A DNA stretch of 46,928 bases from Stentor coeruleus (taxonomy: Eukaryota; Ciliophora; Heterotrichea; Heterotrichida; Stentoridae). The position numbers and the translations under genes are program-made. Below the pieces are notes generated by a model. The model was not told the DNA's origin and searched no databases. It saw only the letters and a program-made list of their open reading frames with translations. Positions 1 to 10,594 of this stretch are shown one piece after another (the first letter of the stretch is position 1; each line of letters opens with the position of its first letter). The stretch spans positions 1 to 46,928 of the forward strand of contig MPUH01000542.1 in NCBI GenBank assembly GCA_001970955.1, read 5' to 3'.

Positions 1-143
1 GGGCTGGACAATAGTCAAGCGATAATTCCAAAGCAATAATAATTTATCACACTTATAAAATTCAAAAAATGAGCAGCACTGCAAGTGAAACAAAATTTTT
101 ATATAATGACTAACATATTGTTAATTCAGAGTGACGAGATTAC

Positions 144-165
144 TTTAGAATTCTAGAATTCTAAA
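144..165. repeat. 22-bp perfect palindrome
   Basis: The top strand reads the same as its reverse complement over 22 bp, built from two AGAATTCT blocks around a central TAG-type junction. It contains a TTCtaGAA core like that of heat-shock elements, but nothing ties it to a promoter: it lies about 80 bp beyond the 3' end of the first gene. No function assigned. Confidence 0.6.
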
Positions 166-242
166 CTTAATGTATATATGAGTTTTTCTGCATAATTAAA
201 GTTAAATAATAAATCCCAAAAGAAATTAGTTAATTCATAAAT

Positions 243-872
243 CTACTTGAATTTTCCTTGTCCCCAACTAATATTAGAATATTGGGATTCAAAAGAATTA
301 ACGTTTTGATATGGATTTCGCATAACATATACTCCAGAAGATTTTTTTTTATCACTTTCTTGGGCTTTATCTGATATTGAATTAATTTCAGCTGTAAATA
401 AATCTGTTTTGTGAGAATTATTTAATTCTGGTCCTCTAATTTTCATTTCTTCCTCTTGAATTAAAATATCTTGAAACTTTTCTTCATCAGCAATCATTTC
501 AACTTTTACAGGAATTTCTTTTGAATCTTTCTGCTGTTTTGGAAAATATTTCATATTTTCTAATAAGCATTCAAAAACACAGCCATCAACAATTAATTCA
601 AAGAAATTTTCCCTTCTTTCAGTGACTTCCACTTTGTGACCTCCAATCGATAAAATATAATTAGCAAGTGTGTTTCGTATTTTATCCACATATGCATACA
701 CTGTCCCGTTTATCGAAATCTTTCTTTTTCCCGACAAGCGACTTATATAAAGATCTAATTGAAATTTTTTGTTTTCTAGCTCGAATTCCCAGTTATAACG
801 TATTTTTGTACTTTTGATATGCCTACCAACATGAGAAACTGAAGCCATTCGAGGTATGAAATTTCCATTCAT
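243..872 (-). CDS. FAIM-like beta-rich protein
   Basis: A 209-residue protein with an ATG start. Residues about 27-105 carry two tandem beta-rich segments with the pattern W-x-F/Y-x-L-x(n)-SGKRKISING and later GGHKVEV...FELIVDG. This pattern resembles the Fas apoptotic inhibitory molecule (FAIM) fold and a family of FAIM-like proteins common in protists. The C-terminal third is charged and low in complexity, probably disordered. No signal peptide or membrane segment. FAIM is a soluble cytosolic protein with no known enzymatic activity. The domain assignment rests on a remembered pattern; the function in a ciliate is unknown. Confidence 0.6.
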   Translation of the reverse strand: MNGNFIPRMASVSHVGRHIKSTKIRYNWEFELENKKFQLDLYISRLSGKRKISINGTVYAYVDKIRNTLANYILSIGGHKVEVTERRENFFELIVDGCVFECLLENMKYFPKQQKDSKEIPVKVEMIADEEKFQDILIQEEEMKIRGPELNNSHKTDLFTAEINSISDKAQESDKKKSSGVYVMRNPYQNVNSFESQYSNISWGQGKFK

Positions 873-2761
873 CAGATAAATTATTTATTAGATAATCCAA
901 AGGTGTTTTTAATAGTGTATTTCGTATTTATTTTTTCTTTTGATAATATAGTGAGCAAGCAAAAATCAAAGCCTTTAATAAATATAAGCCTAACATTCAA
1001 AAATAATTGATTCTAAGTTAAAACTATCAAAAAAAATTTCATCTCATTAAGATATTCTCAAGAAGCTAAAATTATTTTAACTTCTGTATTTGAATTTTCA
1101 AAATTATAAATTTTATACTTTTCTGCATGCTATAAAATCTTTGATTCTGTTTTTTGCAAAAATAGACCAAAATACTTTCGTTATGAGTTTCATCATCATT
1201 TGCATCAACAAACTCTTTGAATGATTCTTCTAAGTCTGATTCAGTAGAGTCAGAATAAGTTCGCCAAATTTAACTAGAAATAGTACTTTGGCTAGACTTT
1301 TTTTGAATTGCATTTGAAAACTTTGATAAGCATTCTTAATGTTTTCCTAGAATAACCCCAAAAAATAATAACTTATCTATAAAAATGCCTTTTTATTTAG
1401 CATGGATTAATCTATTTCAACAATTATGCATTTTATATAATCTAATTATTGTTTTTAATTTAATAAAATAAACTTGCAAAGTATCTAGGTTATTAATGTT
1501 TCTACTAACCGTAGATATTATTAAATGTACTGATAATAAAATTTTGTAATTGGGACTCTATTGCTACTCATATAACAAGCATAAGATAATCAAAATTACA
1601 TAAAATAGAATTTAAATTAAAATAATAGAAAATAAAAAAATAATATCTTGTAGCAGGATATAAATTGTATTCAATAGAAAAATTTATTTCATGTATAATA
1701 ACTGAATTTAACTTAAAAATATATTGTATGTACACCAAAGCCTATCTAAGCTGAGCAGAGTTTATTTTAAAGATTGTTATAAACTTAGATTGATACTCTA
1801 ACTGCAAGGGTGCTCAACTTTATAGGTTTTTTTATACTATCATTAAGATTTAAACTTATTTTTGTAATTTCTACTGTTTTTTCATTTAATTTTTGTAAGT
1901 TTTCAATTAAAATAGTTAGTTAATTATAAATACATCCAAATGAATATACTTGAAAAATTATTAGGAGAGTATAGTCAAAAAATGCAATCAAAAAATATAT
2001 AACTATTACAATTAAAAATATGACATTATTTTTAAGTTTTATTCACCACTCGAAGTTTTTATTTGAGCTTTAATAATTTTTAATAGTATTTTAATTTTAA
2101 TAATAGTATTGAAGCTAAATATAATCCTCAGTGATCTTCAATTAATTAACAATCAACTATGAGTTATTTTTTTGCAAACAAATTAATTTGTTTAATAAAT
2201 AAATTTATTTATGAGTTATTTTTGGAATAGCATCATTTATTATAATAAAGAATACTGTAAAGGAGATTTTAAGAAAATTTAAAAGGAATTTTGCTAAACA
2301 AACTAACACTTTATGGAGGCAGCATCATGAATTATTTTGGTAAACTGATAATGTAATAAAGAATTTATATTTCAACCAACAATTCATTAATTATACTATT
2401 TTATATTATGGTATTTATATTATAATAAAATGTCTTTGATAATGCTGAACAGTAAATTCAACTTATTGTACAAGAAATTTTTATAATATTTTCTGCAGTT
2501 ATAAAGCTTATTGCAACTGATTTTTTACATATTACAAAGTCTAATTATTTAATTCTCCCATTCTATAGGCAGAAATTACTTTTTTATAAGCAAAATTCGT
2601 GAAATATTTTATATTCATTTCACTTTAGTAGAAAGATTTTAAACTCAGGTTTGCAAGACAAGCGTTTTATTTCTGATCATAGTTGCACTCTAGCATTTGA
2701 ATAAAGTGAAAGCTCTATAATTTCAAGTTTTTTAGCATATAAATCCTAATGATAAATTTAA
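873..2761. other. Gene-poor AT-rich gap with a possible coding relic
   Basis: About 1.9 kb between two minus-strand genes. Apart from the relic listed at 1072-1431 I see no gene, RNA or repeat. The sequence is AT-rich with homopolymer runs and stops in all frames. Confidence 0.5.
1072..1431 (-). pseudogene. Possible decayed coding sequence
   Basis: On the minus strand one frame runs 120 codons from an ATG to a TAA with no frameshift, but it is broken by three internal TAA and one TGA. Its translation has a distinctly acidic, protein-like stretch (SDSTESDLEESFKEF and then VDANDDETHN), which is unusual for random AT-rich DNA. No intron of the 15-nt type removes the stops. I read it as the remnant of a gene of unknown family. 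Four stops in 120 codons is fewer than the roughly nine expected by chance in such DNA, but not decisively so. Confidence 0.25.
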
Positions 2762-5061
2762 TTATTTTTTTATATTTGATTTTGCTTGAGATTGATTTTT
2801 GCTTACAATAGTTGAGTTTGGATTTTCTAATTTGCACTTTTCAATGTGTAAATTATCCCATTCAGGTTTCATTTCATGAACTTCTTCAATATCTACATCA
2901 AGTAAATGCAACCAAGAATTTTTCAGAACTTTTAAATCGCTATAATTAATTTGGCTTTGAATAAATTTTTCATATGTAAATATTTCCTTAAGAAATGCTT
3001 GAGAGAATATGCTACTTTTTTTCTTTTCATCTACAACATGCAAACTCAAGCTATCTTTTGAAGCTTGTCTTTGAAAAATCTTCTCTTCAATTGTTCCATA
3101 AATAAATAGCCTATAAACATGCACTTCTCGCTTTTGGCCTTCTCTCCATATACGTGCCATTACTTGTTGATCATTTTTAGGATTCCAATCTGGATCAAAT
3201 AAAATCATCCTTGAAGCACCAATAATATTGAGTCCACATCCCCCAGCCTTGCTACTTAGAAGAAGAATATTATAGCGTTGGCTTTCATTAAAATCCTGAA
3301 TTATTCGCATTCTTTCTTTTTGTAATGTCTTTCCATCAAGGCGAAGAAAATCTAGTTTATGCTCTCTTAATATAGGCCCAATTAAGTTGAGTTAATAAAA
3401 TTTGATACAATTACTAGTTTCTCTTTATTAATTTGGCACACGTGTGCCAGAATTAAGTTGAGTACCATAATAAAATTTGATACAATTACTAGTTTCTCTT
3501 TATTAATTTGGCACACGTGTGCTAGATTTATTGTAAATTGAACCTTCAATGAGTATAAAGAACGATCTAAATTATCCGCATAATTTAAAGGGAAATGAGA
3601 TATAGCAGTAGTCCAGATTTCATGAAGATCTTTATTTTGTGGTTTTCGAAAGTACACGAAATCTGGATGATTAGTAATTTTTCTTAGCATATCAATTAGC
3701 AAAAGAGCTAATTGACTGAATCCTTTTTCATAAGATATTTTAGCTATGTTAGAGTTTAGAAAAGATAAATATAGTTTTTCTTGAAGTTTTGAAATATGCA
3801 AGAAAACTATATACTCATGCTTTTGCGGTAATATTTTTTGTAGTATATCGCCAGTTCTTCTTAACATAAAAGATTTTGTAAGTTTCCATAATTCTTCTGA
3901 TTGATCATGAGCAAGTTTTTTAGCATCTTCTGTAGCATCAGGCTCTTGTGCATCCTGTATAGGTATTCCATATTTTATTTTAAAGGACCTCCATGATCCA
4001 AGTATGTTTTCATTAACAAGATTGCAGCAAGTATAAAATTCACGAATAGTATTTTGTAGTGGAGTTCCAGTCATGATAATTCTATGTTTGCATCTCAAGC
4101 TATTAATTGCTTGATAATTTTTTGTCATATAGTTTTTTATTTTGTGTCCTTCATCACAGATTACAAGATCACATGCCTTATTTAGATACTTTGCATATGA
4201 TGTAAAAGTTTCATAGCTAACAAGAAGTATAGGTATAAGACTTTTACAGAACAGATTTATAATTTGTTTTTTTTCTGCTTTTACACCTAATAGTTTTAAG
4301 TAGGAAAGACGACCATGAAACCATTTATGTATTTCAATTTCCCAATAGCCTACTAATGTAGCAGGGCATATTACAATGCATTTTTTAAATTCTTTACTTA
4401 TTTCAGTTCCTGGCCTTGTAAGTGCTGAAATTAGTGATAATGCTGTCAAAGTTTTACCTAAACCCATGCAATCAGCCAAAATTCCGCCATAGTAATTATG
4501 GACTCCAGCTCCAGTAATGCATTTGAACAAGAACTTAATTCCTTCATTCTGATGCTCTTTCAAATATTTTTTTACAAAAGGATCAACAAAGGCTTTTTTG
4601 TTCTCATCAAGAATAAATGCTTCATCAGGAATTAAAACATTTTCAGGTTTTTTTAATAGGCCTAATGTATTTTTATAGGTGCCTGGGTATAGTGTTTGCT
4701 GCACAGGAGACTCATTTGATGAAGTTTTTAAAAAATTTGAGGATGAAATTTTGATTCTTGAAATAATCTTAACTTTATGATCAGCTATTTCCAAGATATC
4801 ATCTTTATGAAGAATATCTTTATTAGTACTTATAGTATTTTCAAGTATTTCCTCATGATTTTCATTAAAAAGATATAGATTTCCTGATTCGATTATTAGT
4901 TTTCCATCCTGCACTGGCTTGCTGCTTAGCAAGCGAACTGAATAAACTTTTTTTTTCTCTGATCTGGAATCTGCTGACTTAGAAGCACGAACTTTAGAAG
5001 TAGTTTCAGATCTTGTAAATAAATGTGAAGAGTTCCCGCCAAGAAGTTTTAAATCGTCCAT
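2762..5061 (-). CDS. RAD54: Rad54/Rad54B-type SNF2 ATPase, frame broken by a duplication
   Basis: Rad54-family proteins are dsDNA translocases that help Rad51 in homologous recombination in the nucleus. The N-terminal 559 codons show a small beta-rich domain (about 38-103, like that of RAD54B), then the SNF2 ATPase core: DCMGLGKT (Walker A, residues 197-204), DEGHKIKN (about 303) and MTGTPLQN. The C-terminal 182 codons carry helicase motifs V-VI (SSKAGGCGLN, DPDWNP, QVMARIWREGQKR) and the Rad54-typical GTIEEKIFQRQ. The halves are out of frame because of an imperfect 71-bp tandem duplication at 3381-3525 in which copy one also lacks 4 bp. Dropping one copy gives a continuous frame through a normal family sequence, so an assembly error or a recent allele is more likely than an old pseudogene. 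Rad54 versus Rad54B is not resolved. Confidence 0.88.
3381..3525. repeat. Imperfect 71-bp tandem duplication inside the RAD54-like gene
   Basis: Copy A is 3381-3450 and copy B 3452-3525. They are nearly identical except that copy A lacks 4 bp near its left end. Both contain the 14-bp palindrome GGCACACGTGTGCC. The duplicated protein segment is INKEKLVIVSNFI. The period is not a multiple of three, so it shifts the frame. Confidence 0.9.
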
Positions 5062-5181
5062 GATTATATTTGTAATGGGTACTTAGTAGATTAACAATAT
5101 TTGCAAAAATAATAAGGCTGATTGATAAAGCTATTTAAGCGTTTTTAATTAAATGCTTGCATTTTTAGCTCTTATTATTGT

Positions 5182-5497
5182 TTTGGGTTGATAGCTTAAG
5201 TACTATGAGCTTATCTAAATTGCAAACGCAAAAAGTTTAAGCTAATATATTTTTGAAAATATAAAACTATTTAATATGAATCGCTCTAAATCTCGATGAA
5301 TGATCTTGAAAATACTAGTCCCTTAATCTATGAAGGTGNTTTGGGTTGATAGCTTAAGTACTATGAGCTTATCTAAATTGCAAACGCAAAAAGTTTAAGC
5401 TAAATATATTTTTGAAAATATAAAACTATTTAATATGAATCGCTCTAAATCTCGATGAATGATCTTGAAAATACTAGTCCCTGAATCTATGAAGGTA
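5182..5497. repeat. Direct repeat abutting an N gap (probable contig overlap)
   Basis: About 157 bp (5182-5338) recurs from 5340 to about 5497 with only a single N (5339) between. Differences are one A insertion and TTA versus TGA near the end. Direct repeats touching a one-base gap are the signature of overlapping contig ends that were joined without merging. Confidence 0.8.
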
Positions 5498-5745
5498 TTC
5501 ATGTCTCATTCCCTAGAAAAACCTCATAAATTAAAGTTTATGACAGAATGTCACTTCAAGTGACTATAGAAAATTATATTGAAATGCCTACATCAAATGT
5601 TTTTGAAGAGCTTAAATCGTCTCTCCATAGTAAAGCTTTACAAAGTGATTTTAGAATTATTAGAGACCTTGAACGACCAATAACTACAAAAAATGCTATG
5701 AGTTTTGCCAATATTTATATAAATAAAGGCATTAGGAAAACCTAA
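5455..5745 (+). pseudogene. Short ORF of unknown function, probably a broken gene
   Basis: An ATG at 5548 opens a 65-codon frame ending at 5745. The same frame extends upstream to an ATG at 5455 but is interrupted by TAA at 5527 and by TGA at 5482. In the other copy of this sequence, left of the N gap, the TGA codon is TTA, so that stop may be a contig-end error. Beyond 5745 protein-like sequence continues in a different frame for about 40 codons. No family recognised. It may be a decayed gene or a small real gene in poor sequence. Confidence 0.3.
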
Positions 5746-5918
5746 TAAAACCAACTCCAGACATTCTGAATGGCCTTGCTATAGTCTCTAGTTCTTCAGT
5801 ATTAAATTGCGTAACGATAAGCATCTGTCAATGTTTTCGCCAAGAAAAAAATAATGTAATAAATATTTTGTGTAATAGAAGAAATTGATTATGGATGATT
5901 AGACTAAGTATTAAAGAT

Positions 5919-6356
5919 TTAGGGCTTTTTAAATATTTCCCAGGTGATATTGTGAGAGTCTTTGAATATTAATATCTCATTTTTTCCATCAACATAATCC
6001 AAGAGATCTTGAATCTCTCTGATATTACTACTTTGAGGATTACTTGTATCTTTTTCTGTGACTAATTGGAACTTTATCTCTCTTAAACTCTTTAATTTTG
6101 CTTCTTGTTCCTTAATCTTTTCATTTAAGTAGGAATTGCTTTGCTTAAGCTCCTGTAAACCTTTTTCAGACTCTTCATTCTCTTTCAAAAACTGTTCAAA
6201 TATGATTTTATTTTTCCCAATTCCTTCCTTTAAGTCTTGTATCTTAGCTTTCATTCCATTGTTCTCATTAGTTTGTGCATGCAAACTAGCTACAAGGGCA
6301 TCCAATTCATTGGCTGAAGAATTTGACTGTTTCCTCCTATGAAAAAATCCACTCAT
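5919..6356 (-). CDS. Small coiled-coil protein
   Basis: A 145-residue protein beginning MSGFFHRRKQSNSS. Residues about 15-100 form a continuous heptad-like coiled coil rich in K, E, Q and L (for example LKEGIGKN, ELKQSNSYLNEKIKEQ). The last 40 residues are less charged and end KKP. No signal peptide or membrane span. The start lies 77 bp from the GTG/ATG region of the divergent kinase gene, so the two share a very short bidirectional promoter region. No family recognised; a structural or scaffolding role is only a guess from the coiled coil. Confidence 0.7.
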   Translation of the reverse strand: MSGFFHRRKQSNSSANELDALVASLHAQTNENNGMKAKIQDLKEGIGKNKIIFEQFLKENEESEKGLQELKQSNSYLNEKIKEQEAKLKSLREIKFQLVTEKDTSNPQSSNIREIQDLLDYVDGKNEILIFKDSHNITWEIFKKP

Positions 6357-6438
6357 AGTTACAAATATATTCTTAATAAAAAGAAGTTCATAAGATATGG
6401 AATCGTCAAAGGTATTAAAAATTTAGATTACAGTGATT

Positions 6439-7725
6439 ATGAATGGAAACATAAGCAAAACTTGTGAAGTAATAGTGCATAAGAGAAAAGGCCTGAATGA
6501 GTTACTAAGTGAATGCAAAGAAAAGCTAAGAATTCCTCATCATGTTAAGTGCATTATGTACGACTCAACAGGTGGAGAATTATCTGATGATGATATGGAA
6601 TATATGAACCCAGAAGAGCCTATCTTTATATCACAAGGTGAAGAATTTGAGAAGAGTTCAAGTATGGCTATTTATAAACAGATTTCAGCTTTAGGTGAAG
6701 GAGGATTTGGTTCAGTGCATCTATATGAGCATAAACTTACTGGTAATCAAGTAGCTATAAAATTTGTGAATACAGAAACAATTATGACACCTGAAGATGT
6801 AAATCGTGTGTATTCAGAAATAGGTGTACTTCGAGGACTAAAACACCCAAACATTGTTTTTTTGATAGACGCTTTTGATAGTGATGGTAAAATTTGTTTT
6901 GTCATGGAATATTGTAGTGGGGGAGAATTAAAAGACTATATTGAGTCTCATTTTCCTTTAAGAGAAGATGAGGTTTATAACCTTGCTTGCCAGATAGCTG
7001 AGGCTATAAGATATTGTCATAATTCTAAAGTTATCCACAGAGATCTAAAGTTGGAAAATATTCTATTTTCAAATTCTTCCAGAACTCAAATTAAAATTGT
7101 TGATTTTGGAATTGCTGGAATGTTTGCAGTTGGGGCTACAGGTGAAAGGAGCGATGCAGGGTCTTTACTGTACATTGCCCCTGAAGTTCTCTCAGGAGCT
7201 GATAATAGAGCCAATCCAGCTTTAGATGTTTGGAGTATGGGGTGCATTTTCTATGCTTTACTTATGAAAAATCTTCCTTTTAATGGTGAGTATCAAGATG
7301 AAGTTATTCCTAAAATATTAAAAGCTGAATATCCGCAATTAAACCCTTCAATATCGAAACCATGGCATAAACTAATAAAAGGTATGCTAAGAGTCAATCC
7401 ACAAAAAAGATGGAACCTTATGAGAATAACTGAACACCTTTACAAATATAAATATGATGGTGATGCTAGTTTGAGTTCTGATTCAGAAGTTATCATTGAA
7501 GAAACAAAAGTAAATACTAAGAAAAAAGTAGGCACAGTAGGATTTAGCTCTATGAATAAGGCTGGTAAGCAATCAATTAAGGCAGAGTAATATGTATATA
7601 GGCCAAAAAATATTAAAGTTCCTGCAAAAATAGGTAAGGTTGCTGCTGCAAGCAAATATCCAGAGAGAAAAAGTCTTAATGATAAAAAAATCGTTAAATC
7701 ATCAGTTGGGCCCGAGAAAAAATAG
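6439..7725 (+). CDS. Ser/Thr protein kinase with beta-grasp-like N-terminus
   Basis: 423 residues once the 15-nt intron 7587-7601 (GTAATATGTATATAG) is removed; without splicing the frame stops at 7590. The start is the ATG at 6439, because the in-frame codon at 6433 is GTG. Residues about 9-68 resemble a doublecortin/ubiquitin-like beta-grasp domain (KRKGLNELLSE, GGELSDDDME, PIFISQGEEF), a combination I associate with ciliate kinases. The kinase domain (about 78-340) is complete: GEGGFGSV (87-94), Lys108 in VAIK, HRDLKLEN (200-207), DFG (222-224) and APE (248-250), so it should be active. It is closest in style to CAMK/AMPK-type kinases. The C-terminal tail, spanning the intron, is Lys-rich. 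Substrate unknown. Confidence 0.88.
7587..7601 (+). other. 15-nt intron
   Basis: GTAATATGTATATAG. Its removal replaces an in-frame TAA with 40 further codons ending in TAG at 7723-7725. It shows the shared pattern of the window: GTAA at the start, TA at positions 9-10 and TAG at the end. Confidence 0.88.
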
Positions 7726-8637
7726 TTAATATTTTAGAATTTGTAAAGAATTAATGGTACTCAAAGAGTCAATTTTATAAAATTCCACTTCTTTAGGTTA
7801 ATCTATTTAGAAAAATTGTAATTAAATAATTTCAATCTTCTATTTGCAGCTAATTATTCTTACAAGCATGATTAAACAATGTTGAAAAATATAGTTCACT
7901 ATCTTTAGGATATTTTTATATATTTATAAAGTATATATAATCCTTCAAGCACAGAATTAAGTTCAGCATTACAAGCAACTAATTTCTAGGTGAGTTTTTG
8001 TTTGTCTATGGACTTATCTAAAAAAATTCTAATTTACAATATGATAGTTATTTATAAGAAAAGCTATGCATTGATTTATTTGTTTCCATAATTTAAGCCT
8101 TTGCAAACTGAATCTTTTGGCTCTATTATATTCAAATCGCTTCATAAGATTTAACTTTATGCTTTGCAGGCTCATAAATTTATCAACAAAATCATCAAGC
8201 TAAAAAGGTTTGAAGTTGTCTTCACCTAAAATTTTAGCTTAAAGAAACTTGTTAATTTAAAGCAAACAAAAGCACCTATTTAAGTAAAGCAAGCACTAGA
8301 AAAAACAAATTTATATTTTATATAGTAACTCGATGCTAGTCCCAAGCCAATTTTCCATATTTAATTACCATTAAAATGGAAACACTGAAGTCAAAAAAAA
8401 ATTAAATCGTATTTTCCTTTCAAAGCCTTGCTAGATGAAGAATATAGTATTTTTTACTCTCCCAATCGACATAGTCACCAATAATTAAATTTGATTTTTT
8501 TATTCAGAAATTCACGGTATTCCACTTTGATGACTTCAATAGGTGATTAGTTTAGTTGATTAATGAATTGTATTCGTTTAGATTTTGAATTTTTCTTTTC
8601 TTTATCTTAATAAATCTAACCATTAATAAAAATTTAA
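7726..8637. other. Intergenic region with a possible 48-codon ORF on the minus strand
   Basis: 900 bp between two plus-strand kinase genes. The only coding-like element is an ATG-initiated minus-strand frame from 8175 to 8029 (MSLQSIKLNLMKRFEYN at its start, basic and Leu/Gln-rich). The same frame continues upstream to about 8250 with a TAG and a TAA. It could be a gene relic or chance. Nothing else is visible. Confidence 0.35.
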
Positions 8638-10074
8638 ATGGGCTGTGGAATCGCACAAACAAGATCAAAGAAACTTAGCAGGTTCAGCAAGAGAAGTACT
8701 GAATTATCATTGTGCCCTGAAATCTTTTTCAGTGTTGAGAGTACAAGGACATTCAAAGAATATGTGACTTTGAAGACATTGGGTGCTGGAGCATTTTCTG
8801 AGGTAATGCTTGCTATTCATTTACCTACACAACAAAGGAGAGCATTAAAAATCATCAAAAAGCTTCATCTTAACACACAGCAACTCAGTAAAGATTATAA
8901 GGTTACTGAAATGGAGATTTTAAGGAAGATGGACCATCCAAATATCATTAAAGCTTTTGAAGTCTTTGAAGATGCTGATAGTTTTTTCCTTCCACTTGAA
9001 TACGCTGAAGGAGGAAATCTGATTAAAAAACTAGGAACAAATCAGAAAATGGATGAAAATACATTAGCTCAAATAATGTATCAATTGCTTTCCGGTGTGG
9101 CTTATTGTCATAGTAAAAATATTATACACAGAGATTTGAAGCCAGATAATATTGTCCTTGAATCAGAATCTAATTGGAACATCAAAATAGCAGACTTTGG
9201 AAATGCTTGCATCCAAGATCCAGTTCATGGAACTTCAGGGATTTTTGGTACTGCATATTACTTAGCACCTGAGGTATTATTGGGAGCTTACAATGAAAAA
9301 GTAGATATTTGGAGTTGTGGAATAATTCTATATGTACTTTTAATGTTAAGACCTCCTTATTCTGGAAAAAATGCAAAGGAAATTAAGGGGCAAGTTCTTT
9401 CAAAGCCATTCAAACCAACAAAAAATAATATGCCTGGATGTAGTCCGTTACTACTAGATTTTGCGAATAATCTATTAGAAATTGATTCAAAAGAAAGAAT
9501 TTCTGCCAAAGACGCTTTAAAGCATCCATGGATATTGCTGCACAACTCTAGAAGTATTGCTGAGCCACTACCTAACTCCATAAATGCAAATCCAAAAAGT
9601 AAATTAGTTCAAGGAGTTTTAATGTACATTATCACTTGTCTAGTAAAAAGTTGCAGTAAAAGTTCTCTTGCCGAGAACTTTAGATCAATCGATAAAAACG
9701 GTAATGGAATAATTGAAAAGGATGAGCTAACAATTGAATTACTAAAAGATCACACAAGTGAAGAAAGCAAAAAATTATGCCTGAAAATATTCCAAGAATT
9801 TGATTATAAAAAAGCTGACTCTATTAGTTACACAGAATTTTTAATGGCTTTCTCTAATTTAAAAATTCTTTTAACCAAAGAATTAATCGGTGGAGCTTTT
9901 GAAAAATTTGACAAAAAGAAGTGTGGGAAGATTACAAGAGAAAATATTGAAGCTATAATTGGTACATTAGGAGATAATACATTAGAAGATAAAAGGATAA
10001 AAGATGCGTTAGATGGAAACAAGTATATTAATAAACAAGAGTTCATTACGCTTATTGAGTCTATGATTCAGTAG
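8638..10074 (+). CDS. Calcium-dependent protein kinase (CDPK)
   Basis: 478 residues. The N-terminus MGCG is a likely myristoylation (Gly2) plus palmitoylation (Cys3) signal, which suggests membrane attachment. The kinase domain (about 41-300) has LGAGAFSEV (48-56), Lys71 in ALKII, HRDLKPDN (164-171), DFG (186-188) and APE (210-212). A junction segment follows, then EF-hands: the first is canonical (DKNGNGIIEKDE, from residue 352), while the others (around DYKKADSISYTE, DKKKCGKITREN and DGNKYINKQE) lack key acidic ligands. CDPKs are Ca2+-switched kinases found in plants, apicomplexans and ciliates. Only one obvious Ca2+ site suggests weak or unusual calcium control here. Confidence 0.93.
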   Translation: MGCGIAQTRSKKLSRFSKRSTELSLCPEIFFSVESTRTFKEYVTLKTLGAGAFSEVMLAIHLPTQQRRALKIIKKLHLNTQQLSKDYKVTEMEILRKMDHPNIIKAFEVFEDADSFFLPLEYAEGGNLIKKLGTNQKMDENTLAQIMYQLLSGVAYCHSKNIIHRDLKPDNIVLESESNWNIKIADFGNACIQDPVHGTSGIFGTAYYLAPEVLLGAYNEKVDIWSCGIILYVLLMLRPPYSGKNAKEIKGQVLSKPFKPTKNNMPGCSPLLLDFANNLLEIDSKERISAKDALKHPWILLHNSRSIAEPLPNSINANPKSKLVQGVLMYIITCLVKSCSKSSLAENFRSIDKNGNGIIEKDELTIELLKDHTSEESKKLCLKIFQEFDYKKADSISYTEFLMAFSNLKILLTKELIGGAFEKFDKKKCGKITRENIEAIIGTLGDNTLEDKRIKDALDGNKYINKQEFITLIESMIQ

Positions 10075-10594
10075 CAAAACTTACAGTAATTTATCACAAA
10101 TAAATTAATTTTGCATTAATTTATATGTATTATATCATCTATATAGTTCAACTAATCTTGTTAGCTTAATTTCTTTAATTTTTTATATTTGAAGAAATTT
10201 CTTTTAGATTATTGCCATTGTAAGTATGTAATAATACATTGTTAAAATAAATGATTTCCTATACATATTTTTTGGAGAATCATAAAAGAAGCTATAATGA
10301 ATATACTTGAATGATTGCCAAAATTAAAAATAATCATACATAAATATATCATTCACATCAATTTATATATGAAATATAAAGACTTGCACTGAAACATAAA
10401 GAATTTTAAAATTAAATTTTTAATCTACTTGCAATTTGAAATGAAAAACATTAGAAATTAATTTATAAACTTTTTTGTTAACAGTAAACCTTAAACATAA
10501 TGAATATCAATGTTCATAAAGTTATAAATTTAAACTTCTCAGTATTGCCTAACTATTCTTAATCATAAAAATTTCTAATTATAAACAATTTTAA
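10075..10594. other. AT-rich intergenic region, no features seen
   Basis: 520 bp between the convergent ends of the CDPK gene and the orphan gene on the other strand. I see no ORF, RNA or repeat. Confidence 0.6.

Noticed and set aside
2444..2760. Plus-strand frame readable for about 100 codons if TAA/TAG were Gln
   Set aside because: The stop rate is at the chance level for this AT content and the hydrophobic low-complexity text shows no family; it served as a control for the alternative-code idea.
6433..6438. Kinase start at 6433
   Set aside because: The codon there is GTG; the first ATG in frame is 6439, and nuclear genes of ciliates start with ATG.
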